Below are positions 25,517 through 33,280 of a stretch of DNA of 41,376 nt, piece by piece. The stretch is from NCBI GenBank assembly GCA_964195405.1, contig CAXMPK010000161.1:1-41376 (forward strand), read 5' to 3'. The stretch comes from CAXMPK01 sp964195405. Lineage in GTDB: Bacteria > Actinomycetota > Acidimicrobiia > Spongiisociales > ZC4RG35. Positions within the stretch are counted from its first letter, which is position 1. Each line of letters starts with the position of its first letter. Under the pieces are notes generated by a model. That model was not told the origin of the DNA. It ran no database searches and saw nothing but the letters and a program-made list of their open reading frames with translations. The position numbers were made by a program, and so were the translations under genes.

Positions 25517-26008
25517 TCAGGAATCGAATAGATCTTTCAGGACAGCAAAGGGCGAATCAGGACCGTCCTCGTGGCCGTCACAGGGATCGCTATTCAAGTC
25601 GTTTCCACAGATTGGGCAAAGTCCTTTGCAATCCTCGTCGTGGACCGGGGCAACCGGTAGACCCAGCGCCAGTTCATCCATACCGGGACTGCCGAGATCG
25701 ACCTCACCCTCAGTGATGGCATATCCATCTTCGTCGGGGATCTTGGCAAAGTGCTGCGATCCGCTGACCGAGACCTCTTCGTCCCATTCGATCAGACACC
25801 GCACGCACTTCATATGACCTTGGGCGGTCGACGTGAAACTCACTTGAACCCCGTCAACCGTCCCACGTGCAACCCCTTCCACAGACATCGGACCGTTCAC
25901 CGTGGTATCACCAAGACGAAGCGATACCTCCCTGATTCCCTTGAAAGGTCGTTCCTTATCAGGATGACCGACCAGGTCGCCCGCTTTGATGACCAGCGAA
26001 CTGGTCAC
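25517..26008 (-). CDS. yceD: DUF177 / YceD-family protein
   Basis: A 163-residue DUF177 protein, a family nearly always next to rpmF and implicated in 23S rRNA accumulation in plants and E. coli. Visible are the CVRCL pair in the middle and the C-terminal metal-type motif CKGLCPICGNDLN with the acidic tail. GTG 26008 is the first in-frame start after the neighbour's stop 9 nt upstream. No Shine-Dalgarno sequence is evident, so coupling to the upstream gene is likely. Confidence 0.9.
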   Translation of the reverse strand: MTSSLVIKAGDLVGHPDKERPFKGIREVSLRLGDTTVNGPMSVEGVARGTVDGVQVSFTSTAQGHMKCVRCLIEWDEEVSVSGSQHFAKIPDEDGYAITEGEVDLGSPGMDELALGLPVAPVHDEDCKGLCPICGNDLNSDPCDGHEDGPDSPFAVLKDLFDS

Positions 26009-26017
26009 AACGGATTG

Positions 26018-26557
26018 CTAAATGGGGACTTCGGGTGGGCGGGGACGCGCCTGATGCAGCTCACTACGTGCATTCTGGACTCCCAGCATCACCTCAGCCA
26101 AAAGGACTTCGACCCTTTGCAGGCCCTGCTCTGTCTCGTCCTCGGTCTCGAGACGTATCTTGCGAGCTTCACCCTCGGCACGTCGAACCAAGATGTTGGC
26201 TTCCTCAACAGCCTCGGCAACGATGTTTGAGTCAGAAACCAGCACATCGGCCGCAGCACGTGCGTTATCCACCAATTCTCGAGCCTTCTCGTTGGTTCTC
26301 GCAATAAACGCCTCACGCTCTCGCACCATCCAGCGTGCGGCGCGCAATTCGTCAGGAAGACTGGTTCGAAGCTGTTCGAGAAGGTCGAGGAACTGATTCC
26401 TGTCGACGAGGGCGTTGGATCCGAGTGGCATTGTCTTTGCCTCATGGAGATTGACGATGAGATCGTCGACGATCTCAAGAATGTCGGTCGGTTCGGATCG
26501 ACCGGTGGCATCAACCACCAACTCCGTCACATTGTCGACATGCGTTTCTTGGGTCAT
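26018..26557 (-). CDS. DivIVA/SepIVA-like coiled-coil protein
   Basis: 179 residues, mostly charged helix with a long Ala/Glu/Arg-rich coiled coil (about 70-165: REREAFIARTNEKARELV, then RRAEGEARKIRLE). The N-terminal 60 residues contain the short hydrophobic ILEIVDDLIVNLHEAKTMP. Such proteins are often mislabelled as ATP synthase subunit b. Position between coaD and DUF177 matches Mycobacterium Rv2927c, the homologue of the septation factor SepIVA, so a role in cell division or growth-pole organisation is inferred. ATG 26557 overlaps coaD by 4 nt. Confidence 0.7.
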   Translation of the reverse strand: MTQETHVDNVTELVVDATGRSEPTDILEIVDDLIVNLHEAKTMPLGSNALVDRNQFLDLLEQLRTSLPDELRAARWMVREREAFIARTNEKARELVDNARAAADVLVSDSNIVAEAVEEANILVRRAEGEARKIRLETEDETEQGLQRVEVLLAEVMLGVQNARSELHQARPRPPEVPI

Positions 26558-27021
26558 GACAACCGCTCCTTAAGTGCCTTCTCGACCACATCGGGGACCA
26601 GACCGCTCATCGATCCGCCGAGCCTTGCAACTTCCCTAACCAGCGACGAGGAGATAAAAGCGAATTCCGGATGGGTTGGTATGAACACCGTCTCCATCCC
26701 GGTGAGATGTCGGTTCATCTGTGCCATCTGTGTCTCGTATTGGTAGTCGTCAACGGTTCGCAGCCCTTTGACCACGACGTCTGCTCCGATCTCACGGACA
26801 TGGTCGACAAGCAGTCCGTCAAACGACGTGACCTCGATCGCCTCGCCATGCATCTCCTTGAGCAATCCCATCCGCTCGGAAGCAGTGAACATCGCCTTCT
26901 TCGAGGGATTATCGATCACTGAGACAACTACCCGATCGAAGCCGTTGATCACGCGAGCAATGACGTCCGCGTGACCATTTGTCGGCGGGTCGAAGCTACC
27001 GGGGCATAAGGCTGTCGTCAT
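26554..27021 (-). CDS. coaD: phosphopantetheine adenylyltransferase
   Basis: Fourth step of coenzyme A synthesis, transferring AMP to 4'-phosphopantetheine. MTTALCPGSFDPPTNGH gives the N-terminus and the nucleotidyl-transferase T/HxGH motif. VVKGLRTVDDYQYETQMAQMN and the C-terminal FISSSLVREVA complete the family pattern. ATG 27021 is chosen over an earlier in-frame start because it fits the family and overlaps the rsmD stop by 4 nt. 155 residues, usual length about 160. Confidence 0.95.
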   Translation of the reverse strand: MTTALCPGSFDPPTNGHADVIARVINGFDRVVVSVIDNPSKKAMFTASERMGLLKEMHGEAIEVTSFDGLLVDHVREIGADVVVKGLRTVDDYQYETQMAQMNRHLTGMETVFIPTHPEFAFISSSLVREVARLGGSMSGLVPDVVEKALKERLS

Positions 27022-27566
27022 TCGGGACTTTCCAACTTCTCGTACCGGAGAATTCTGGTATCCCCGTAGCGTTTTTCGGTGGCAACCCGCCATGTTTCGG
27101 GGATTGCCGGAACCTGGTCGGTATGCCTGCGCGAAACCACCACTTCGGCATTGGGAGCTAACAGTGGGTCAAGGGACTCGAGATCGGCCTCCATCTGACT
27201 GGTCTCCTGGGGCCAAGGGGGATCCATGAACACCAGGTGGAAGCGAGCGTCCGATCGATTCAGATAGGCCTGAACCGACGTGGCGACCACCGTGCCGCCG
27301 AGTCCAACCGTCTCGATGTTCTCACGCAGAGTCATCAACGCCTTGCGACCGTTCTCGACAAATACCGCCGAACGAGCACCCCGGGACAGCGCCTCGATCC
27401 CAAAGGAGCCCGACCCGGCGTAGAGGTCTGCCACCACAGCATCCTCGACCCAGGCGCCGATGATGGAGAAGACCGCCTCCCTGACCCGATCCGTGACCGG
27501 ACGGGTGCCATCGGTGTCAGGAGCCTTGAGCTTTCTTCCCCCTGCCTTGCCGGCGATGACTCTCAT
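27018..27566 (-). CDS. rsmD: 16S rRNA (guanine966-N2)-methyltransferase
   Basis: Methylates G966 of 16S rRNA. MRVIAGKAGGRKLKAP is the typical start, DLYAGSGSFGIEALSRGA the SAM-binding motif, and MDPPW the catalytic motif (commonly DPPY), with a tryptophan in the last position that probably still stacks on the base. 182 residues. It follows recG after 7 nt and overlaps coaD, the standard recG-rsmD-coaD order. Confidence 0.93.
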   Translation of the reverse strand: MRVIAGKAGGRKLKAPDTDGTRPVTDRVREAVFSIIGAWVEDAVVADLYAGSGSFGIEALSRGARSAVFVENGRKALMTLRENIETVGLGGTVVATSVQAYLNRSDARFHLVFMDPPWPQETSQMEADLESLDPLLAPNAEVVVSRRHTDQVPAIPETWRVATEKRYGDTRILRYEKLESPE

Positions 27567-27573
27567 TCGGGTG

Positions 27574-29739
27574 TCAACTCACAAACAGCCACTCGACTTC
27601 GTCTCCCAACATCGCCCGTACCTCGTCGGCAAGCTCGACGTGATCACGAAGTTCGGGATCAGAATCCACAAGACCAAAAGCATCTCTCCTCGCTGCTACC
27701 AGCAAGTCGAAATCCTCGAGGATGTCAGCGATCCGAAGATCCTTGACCCCCGACTGGCGGGTTCCGAATACGGTCCCTTGACCTCTGATGCGCATATCCT
27801 CCTCCGCCAATCGAAAACCATCGTTTGTTGCTGTCATCGCCGCCAAGCGGGCTTCTCCCTCTTCGGTGGTCGGATCGGCAATCAGCAGACATCGTCCCGG
27901 ATAGGCGCCACGGCCGACACGACCCCGGAGTTGATGGAGTTGACTCAGGCCAAACCGGTCGGCGTCCTCGATCACCATCACGGTGGCATTGGGAATGTCG
28001 ATGCCAACCTCGATGACGGTGGTGGACACCAGGACATCGATCTCTCCTGCCCGAAACGCTGCCATGACGGATTCCTTGTCGACGGAGCGGAGCTGCCCAT
28101 GAATGAGACCGACCCGTAAGTCTCCCAGAATCGCCGAAAGACGTTTGTACTCCGCAGTGGCCGAGGCGGCCTCGATCTTGTCGCTGTCTTCAACCAGCGG
28201 GCAAACGACAAATGCCTGCCGGCCGTTCGCCACTTCCTTCTCGATCAGCTCCCACGCAGTTGTCTCGTCCAGTCTGGATAGTTGTCTCGTCACAACCGGT
28301 GTTCGACCAGGTGGCATCTCCTCGATCACCGAGACATCGAGGTCGCCATACAGCGTCATCGAGAGTGTGCGTGGGATCGGTGTTGCAGTCATGATCAAGA
28401 GGTCGGGATCAACCTCGCCGGCCTTCTCCTTCAGTTCGATTCTCTGGGCGACACCGAACCTGTGTTGCTCATCCACAACAGCCACACCGAGATTGGCAAA
28501 ATGGACGCCCTCCTGAATCAGGGCATGGGTGCCGACCAATACATCGACCTGACCCGAAGCAATGTCATCGAGAAGCTGATCCCGAGTCATGTCGGGGCGG
28601 TAGTTCGAGGTTGCGGCCGAACCGGTGAGCAAGGCCAGGTGCACGGCAGGCCCATCCGACGCGAAGAGACTGTCCATTCCCAAGTCGGCGCCACTACCAA
28701 GAGGGTCGGGCGAGAGACCCGCCACTCCGAGAAGGCTGCGGACCCCAAGAAAATGCTGCTCGGCCAGGACTTCGGTTGGGGCCATGATCGCTCCCTGCCA
28801 ACCGCCCTCCACAGCGCGGAGCAAGCTGGCAACGGCGACAACGGTCTTGCCTGAACCGACCTCGCCTTGAAGGAGACGATGCATCGGGTGCGGTGTCTCG
28901 AGGTCCAGGCTGATCTCATCCAGAACCCGCTTCTGGGCTCCGGTGAGCTCGTAAGGCAAACCACCAAGGAATCGCTCGACAAGCTCTCCACTCGGGTCGA
29001 GGGAGATGCCGGTGGCCTCGAGCACCTGCTTCCGCTTTTGCAACGCCAGGGCGAGCTCGAGTCGAAAGAGCTCGTCGTAGACAAGACGACGTCGGGCAGG
29101 CCCGACCTCTTCGAGAGTCTCGGGGAAGTGGATCGAGTTGAAGGCCAAATCTCGCTCCATGAGACCTTGGGCTGCAAGGAACTCGACGGGAACGGTGTCC
29201 TCAATTGGCGCCGAGCGGCCCAACGCGTTGTGAATCGCACGACGAATCGTTCCAACCCTCAGTTTGGCGACGGCCGGGTGGATCGGCACAACCCGACCGG
29301 TCACGAGCCCCTCCGAAGGAGAATCAAGCACGTCGACGTCGGGGCTTTTCATCTGAAGCGAACCTCGAAAGGACTCCACCTCCCCCGAAAGGGCGACAAG
29401 TGAGCCTTCGGTCAATTGGTTGAGACGGAAACGCTGGTTGAACCAGACTGCCTTGATCGTTGCCGTCTCGTCGGCGATCCGGGCCTCGATAATCAACAGA
29501 TTGCGTCGCGGACGGCGCTCCGTGACCTTTTCGACCTTGCCGATCAAGGTCACCTCGCTGCCAATTGGTGTCTGGGCGATCGGAGACTTTTGAGATCGAT
29601 CGATGTATCTCCGTGGAACGTGATACAGAAGATCGGCGACATGCCGTATCCCCAGTTGTCTCAGGGCCACGGAACTCTTGGGACCGATGCCTTTGAGCTC
29701 ACTGGTCTCGATCTCGGCAAGACGGGCTAACGACGCCAC
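27574..29739 (-). CDS. recG: ATP-dependent DNA helicase RecG
   Basis: Branch-migrating helicase for stalled forks and Holliday junctions, 721 residues. The N-terminal wedge (OB) domain contains GKVEKVTERRPRRN. Helicase motifs are GEVGSGKTVVA (Walker A, about 296), APTEVLAEQH, VVDEQHRFG (DEQH box, about 420), MTATPIPRTL, and TTVIEVGIDIPNAT with HQLRGRVGRG (motifs V and VI). GTG 29739 is the first gene of the recG-to-rnc transcript; its promoter must lie in the 140-bp divergent gap shared with rpmB. Confidence 0.96.
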   Translation of the reverse strand: MASLARLAEIETSELKGIGPKSSVALRQLGIRHVADLLYHVPRRYIDRSQKSPIAQTPIGSEVTLIGKVEKVTERRPRRNLLIIEARIADETATIKAVWFNQRFRLNQLTEGSLVALSGEVESFRGSLQMKSPDVDVLDSPSEGLVTGRVVPIHPAVAKLRVGTIRRAIHNALGRSAPIEDTVPVEFLAAQGLMERDLAFNSIHFPETLEEVGPARRRLVYDELFRLELALALQKRKQVLEATGISLDPSGELVERFLGGLPYELTGAQKRVLDEISLDLETPHPMHRLLQGEVGSGKTVVAVASLLRAVEGGWQGAIMAPTEVLAEQHFLGVRSLLGVAGLSPDPLGSGADLGMDSLFASDGPAVHLALLTGSAATSNYRPDMTRDQLLDDIASGQVDVLVGTHALIQEGVHFANLGVAVVDEQHRFGVAQRIELKEKAGEVDPDLLIMTATPIPRTLSMTLYGDLDVSVIEEMPPGRTPVVTRQLSRLDETTAWELIEKEVANGRQAFVVCPLVEDSDKIEAASATAEYKRLSAILGDLRVGLIHGQLRSVDKESVMAAFRAGEIDVLVSTTVIEVGIDIPNATVMVIEDADRFGLSQLHQLRGRVGRGAYPGRCLLIADPTTEEGEARLAAMTATNDGFRLAEEDMRIRGQGTVFGTRQSGVKDLRIADILEDFDLLVAARRDAFGLVDSDPELRDHVELADEVRAMLGDEVEWLFVS

Positions 29740-29803
29740 AGTTGGACGGTACTGGCGGAGTGGGACTTGATCGGGAGCACAGCTAACATTGCACCGCGGT
29801 CGC

Positions 29804-29872
29804 GGGCCGGGTTGGCCCCTCTAGACTCTGCCTTAGTCTGTTTACCGTTAGTTTTATTGAACATTCCAGGAG
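29804..29872 (+). promoter_or_regulatory. rpmB leader with two small hairpins and ribosome site
   Basis: In the recG-rpmB divergent gap, GGGCC/GGCCC (29804-29818, 5-nt loop) and AGACT/AGTCT (29823-29839) could form short hairpins before an AT-rich stretch. AGGAG at 29868-29872 is a good ribosome site for ATG 29880. No clear sigma-70 promoter was found here, and a regulatory role for the hairpins is only a possibility. Confidence 0.3.
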
Positions 29873-29879
29873 TTTTGAC

Positions 29880-30068
29880 ATGTCTTATCGTTGCGAAATC
29901 TGCGGCAAGGAACCAAGTTACGGAAAGAGCGTTAGCTTCTCACACAAACGCAGCAACCGGCGTTGGCTTCCCAACATTCAGAGAATCAGGGTCAAGCACG
30001 GGTCCAACTCCCGCAGGGCGCGTGTCTGCACTTCTTGCATTCGGGCCGGCAAGGTCGTCAAGGCCTGA
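29880..30068 (+). CDS. rpmB: 50S ribosomal protein L28
   Basis: 62-residue ribosomal protein. MSYRCEICGK has the first CxxC pair, VSFSHKRSNRRWLPN is the family core, and CTSC near the end supplies the second pair, so this is the zinc-binding form, like the L32 in this window. ATG 29880 has AGGAG 7 nt upstream. The next gene starts 3 nt after its stop. Confidence 0.95.
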   Translation: MSYRCEICGKEPSYGKSVSFSHKRSNRRWLPNIQRIRVKHGSNSRRARVCTSCIRAGKVVKA

Positions 30069-30071
30069 CCG

Positions 30072-30287
30072 ATGGACCAAGGCGTCGTCAAGACCTATGA
30101 CCCGGTCACCGGCGCCGGCATAGTGGTTCTCGACGCCGATCGATCCGAGGTCTATCTGCGACCTGGATCGCTCAAAGGTTCCCTCTTCCGCAGTCTTCGT
30201 CAGGGTCAGCGGATCATCTTCGATTCGGTGACCGAAGATGGGCGTGTCTTCATCCACAACGTGCGATTTGGTCAAGAGAGCTACTAA
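30072..30287 (+). CDS. small cold-shock-domain-like protein
   Basis: 71 residues that align by pattern with the cold-shock OB fold: GVVKTYDPVTGAGIVV for the first strands, SEVYLRPGSL for the second, then LRQGQRIIFDSV and a closing VFIHNVRFG. The RNA-contact motifs are changed: RNP1 (usually KGFGFI) is TGAGIVV and RNP2 (usually VFVH) is VYLR, so the surface aromatics for nucleic-acid stacking are mostly missing. It follows rpmB by 3 nt, suggesting co-expression with translation genes. A degenerate cold-shock protein is the best guess; another OB-fold protein is possible. Confidence 0.6.
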   Translation: MDQGVVKTYDPVTGAGIVVLDADRSEVYLRPGSLKGSLFRSLRQGQRIIFDSVTEDGRVFIHNVRFGQESY

Positions 30288-30460
30288 CAACGATTCCTGA
30301 GCGCGTCCGAACCGCGGAGGTCGTCGCCTCCCTTTGCCTGGCCACCGATCTGGGGATGGGGTTTCCGTTCGAACATGGATTCAAGGCCACAGTGACAGCG
30401 TCGGTAGGACGCGCCAGTCTCAGCCGGTTGGTTGATCCACTAGTGTCGCTCGCCTCATAG
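30287..30460 (+). pseudogene. possible 5' remnant of an HD-domain phosphohydrolase gene
   Basis: The 189-bp gap before the next gene holds an open frame (stop 30458-30460) whose first half reads ERVRTAEVVASL, then LATDLGMGFPFEHG. I recognise this as the conserved N-terminus of actinobacterial HD-domain (HD-GYP/LuxR-type) proteins of several hundred residues. After about position 30395 the similarity ends and the frame stops after 20 more codons. No ATG or GTG precedes the conserved part (an ATT is at 30293). I read it as a decayed fragment. The motif match is from memory and the piece is short. Confidence 0.45.
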
Positions 30461-30476
30461 AGCGAGGAGGCTCAAC

Positions 30477-30710
30477 TTGGTCCAGGCGTATGTCCTGATC
30501 CAAACGGAGGTCGGCAAGGCCGCCGTTGTTGCAGAAGAAGTGCGAGAGATCCACGGCGTCGAGGCAGCCGACGATGTCACCGGGCCCTATGACGTGATCG
30601 TCAAGGCGAGTAGTGAAGACGTCGACTCACTCGGCAAACTCGTCGTAGCCAAGATTCAGGCGGTTGACGGGATCACGCGAACCCTCACCTGTCCGGTGGT
30701 CCATCTATAG
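30477..30710 (+). CDS. stand-alone Lrp/AsnC ligand-binding (RAM) domain protein
   Basis: 77 residues covering only the effector-binding domain of Lrp/AsnC regulators (AYVLIQTEVGKAAVVAEEV, then GPYDVIVKASSED and VDGITRTLTCPVV); no helix-turn-helix is present. Such proteins form ring oligomers and may bind amino acids; no target is known. TTG 30477 is supported by GAGGAGG 6 nt upstream (30464-30470). In actinobacteria this gene commonly lies between ddl and rpmB, as here, although ddl is on the opposite strand and ends 22 nt away. Confidence 0.88.
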   Translation: MVQAYVLIQTEVGKAAVVAEEVREIHGVEAADDVTGPYDVIVKASSEDVDSLGKLVVAKIQAVDGITRTLTCPVVHL

Positions 30711-30732
30711 GTGAACTGCAGGCAACCGGCCT

Positions 30733-31806
30733 CTAACCAAGCTTTGATGCGATGGTGCCTGCGCTACGGAGCGCGGTGCCATCGCTACCCGCGACCGAGA
30801 ACACCCTGGTTCTAGACGATTCGGCCTCGGCCACCATGTCCTCGAACAGCTGTTTTCTGGTGAGGGGTGGATCGATCCACAGATATACGGCCATCGACCC
30901 CGGGATGGTGTTCACCTCGTTGACCAGCAGTTCGCCACCCCGGTCGAGGAAATCGATGCGGGCGATACCCCTGAGACCCGCCACTTCGGTAACCCTCTTA
31001 GCCAGTTTGGCAATGCCGTCGGCGGTCTTATCGTCGAGACTCGCCGGCAACTCCCGACCTCCACTCACCTCTCCACTCCATGCCAGATACTTCTGGTCAT
31101 ATGAGTAGATCCCATCATCTGCCCGGGCAGGGGCCTCGACAGCAGAGAGTTGCCACTCCGGGTAAGTCCGAATCGCCACTTGAAGATCACGACTCACAAT
31201 GAAAGGCTCGACCACCGCTCCTTGATCGAAGTATGCCGAAGAGTTCTTCAACGCCAGAACTGTCGGCCAATCGTCAGCCACCTCTATTCCGATCGATGAC
31301 CCTCCAAACCGCGGTTTGACGATGAAAGGGCCCTCGAAGTGTGGGGCTTCTTCATCGCCGGTGGCGACCAGAGCTCGGGGCAATGTGGGAAGACCAGCCG
31401 ATGACATTGCCGCACCAAACGCAAGCTTGTCCATGCCCAAAGCAGATGCCGCCTGACCTGGCCCGGTGTACCGATAGCCGACCATGTCAAAAAGGCCTTG
31501 AAGCGTCCCGTCCTCACCCGGTCCACCGTGACATGCCAACAGAATCGAGCTGATCTCAAGTGTTTTCCTCTTGATCATCAAGCCCTGGCCCGGCGAGACC
31601 ACAAAGTTGAGCTCACGGGCCCGTCGGGGGACACCCTCAGCAAACTCAGACGCCTCGAGATCCTGATCGACCAGGTACCAATCCCCAGTCTTCGACCAGT
31701 AGACGGTGTGGACATTGTCGAGAGCCCGGCTGATCTGGAGACCGGTGATGACCGAGATGTCGTGTTCGTCGGAAGGCCCGCCAAAGACAACCGCTGGCTT
31801 TGTCAT
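30733..31806 (-). CDS. ddl: D-alanine--D-alanine ligase
   Basis: ATP-grasp enzyme making the D-Ala-D-Ala dipeptide for peptidoglycan. ATG 31806 gives MTKPAVVFGGPSDEHDIS, the usual Ddl start; upstream codons belong to the Mur-ligase region. HGGPGEDGTLQGLF, KPRFGGSSIGIEVA, YSYDQKYLAW and VNEVNTIPGS are in family order. The loop after NTIPG reads SMAVYLW rather than the common MTxxSxxP, pointing to a divergent Ddl subfamily. 357 residues. It follows the membrane Mur ligase by 10 nt, so dipeptide synthesis and its addition to the precursor are encoded together. Confidence 0.9.
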   Translation of the reverse strand: MTKPAVVFGGPSDEHDISVITGLQISRALDNVHTVYWSKTGDWYLVDQDLEASEFAEGVPRRARELNFVVSPGQGLMIKRKTLEISSILLACHGGPGEDGTLQGLFDMVGYRYTGPGQAASALGMDKLAFGAAMSSAGLPTLPRALVATGDEEAPHFEGPFIVKPRFGGSSIGIEVADDWPTVLALKNSSAYFDQGAVVEPFIVSRDLQVAIRTYPEWQLSAVEAPARADDGIYSYDQKYLAWSGEVSGGRELPASLDDKTADGIAKLAKRVTEVAGLRGIARIDFLDRGGELLVNEVNTIPGSMAVYLWIDPPLTRKQLFEDMVAEAESSRTRVFSVAGSDGTALRSAGTIASKLG

Positions 31807-31816
31807 GGCATGAGTC

Positions 31817-33280
31817 TCATGGATAGTGGTCCGGAAGGTCGTTCTCGTACAGAACCGCGTCGCCGGGGCCGAGGTTGGATCGAACCCAGGTGACTGCTTC
31901 TTCCCTGGTGGCGACGACGCTAACTGAAGCATCGCCATTGCCGGAACCCTCGAGGAGTGCCTCCAGGTTGGTGCGGCCGACAATCACAATTTGGTCGACC
32001 ATCCCCGATGCCATAGTCGCAAACTCACGGTTGGCGGCCTCCTGGACTTCGCCCAATTCGATCATTCCCGGAGTGACCACAACGGTCGTTCTCTTGCCGA
32101 GTTCGTCCAGCAGGTCGAGACCGCGGGCCGCCCCGGCCGGGTTGGAGTTGAAGGTGTCGTCGATGATCGTGAATCCGGCCTCGGAGATGCTCACCGATTG
32201 TCGATGCTCGGCCACCGGCAGATCGGCCAGTCTGGGCAAGAGACTCTCCAAAGGAATCCCTAGCGCGACGCCAATGCCAACAGCCACGGCAGCGTTGGCC
32301 GGAAAAGCGCCTTTGGGCACCGGGGCCACCACCTCATCACCGACACGAAGTTGATCCTCTGCCGTTGAGACTGTGAGGATCTCCATCGAGTCTGAAAGTC
32401 TCCTGGCCAGATCAGCCAGAAACGGGTGGTCGACACAGATGACACCTATCTCGGCCTCATCGAGGATCTCGGCTTTCGAATCGACGATCGTCTTCTCGGT
32501 GCCGAATCGCTCCAAGTGCACGGGCCCGATCGCCACAATCGCCGCCACTTTCGGCTTTATCCATTTCGTTAATTTGGCTATCTCACCAGGCCCATAAGTA
32601 CCCATCTCGGCGACAAACACCTCGGTTCCCGGGGTCAACCCCTCGTTGACCGCCTTGGCCAGACCCATTCGATTATTGAAAGAAGCCGGGCTCGCCACCG
32701 TGCGGCGGCTCCCGGTCAATAAGTGGCTCACGTAGTTCTTGGTGGTGGTCTTGCCATATGAGCCTGTGATCGCCACTACTTCGGCATCGACCGAATTGAG
32801 TCTGGCTACGGCCCTTTTAACCCACTTGTTGCCCATCATCTTCTCGACAGGTGCCAGGATCCACATGGAAAGATCAACAATGGCCGGCAGCGCGAACAGT
32901 CCCAGAACCACCAGGAATGGGGTTTTGGCCAGACCCCCCAACAGATAGAAGAGGAAAACGATTCCGGTCGTCAGATAGGCGAGTCGTTTGAGACGGTCTG
33001 TCCAGGCCAACGGGGAGCTGACACCCTTGATCGAGAGCCCCAAGGGGCCAATCTGGGCAAGGGCGACCAAGAATCCAAACCAGACACTCCAAAGGCTCCC
33101 CAGCACTCCGACAATTCCCAAAAACAGCAGCAGCACATTGGCTAGTCCGCTGGACCACCACCGCCAGGCAAAACGCATCGCTGAAGGAGGCAGATAATGC
33201 TCGCGTTGACCAACCCGAAGCCAGCGCAGACCCGCCGGGACCGACGCAATTCCACAAACCGCAGCCAGCACCCAGGTCAT
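31817..33280 (-). CDS. membrane-anchored MurF-like Mur ligase
   Basis: 487 residues. Residues 1-145 are strongly hydrophobic with four to five predicted membrane segments. A Mur-ligase ATPase domain follows with the P-loop ITGSYGKTTTK (171-181), FNNRMGLAKAVN and MGTYGPGEIAKL. The C-terminal ligase domain contains IIDDTFNSNPAGAARGL and GMIELG, as in MurF. The soluble UDP-substrate-binding N-terminal domain of normal MurF is absent, apparently replaced by the membrane domain. Similar proteins exist in Firmicutes. With ddl next door, adding D-Ala-D-Ala to the stem peptide or to a lipid-linked substrate is likely; I leave the symbol blank. The ATG overlaps the upstream hydrolase stop by 4 nt. Confidence 0.82.
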   Translation of the reverse strand: MTWVLAAVCGIASVPAGLRWLRVGQREHYLPPSAMRFAWRWWSSGLANVLLLFLGIVGVLGSLWSVWFGFLVALAQIGPLGLSIKGVSSPLAWTDRLKRLAYLTTGIVFLFYLLGGLAKTPFLVVLGLFALPAIVDLSMWILAPVEKMMGNKWVKRAVARLNSVDAEVVAITGSYGKTTTKNYVSHLLTGSRRTVASPASFNNRMGLAKAVNEGLTPGTEVFVAEMGTYGPGEIAKLTKWIKPKVAAIVAIGPVHLERFGTEKTIVDSKAEILDEAEIGVICVDHPFLADLARRLSDSMEILTVSTAEDQLRVGDEVVAPVPKGAFPANAAVAVGIGVALGIPLESLLPRLADLPVAEHRQSVSISEAGFTIIDDTFNSNPAGAARGLDLLDELGKRTTVVVTPGMIELGEVQEAANREFATMASGMVDQIVIVGRTNLEALLEGSGNGDASVSVVATREEAVTWVRSNLGPGDAVLYENDLPDHYP

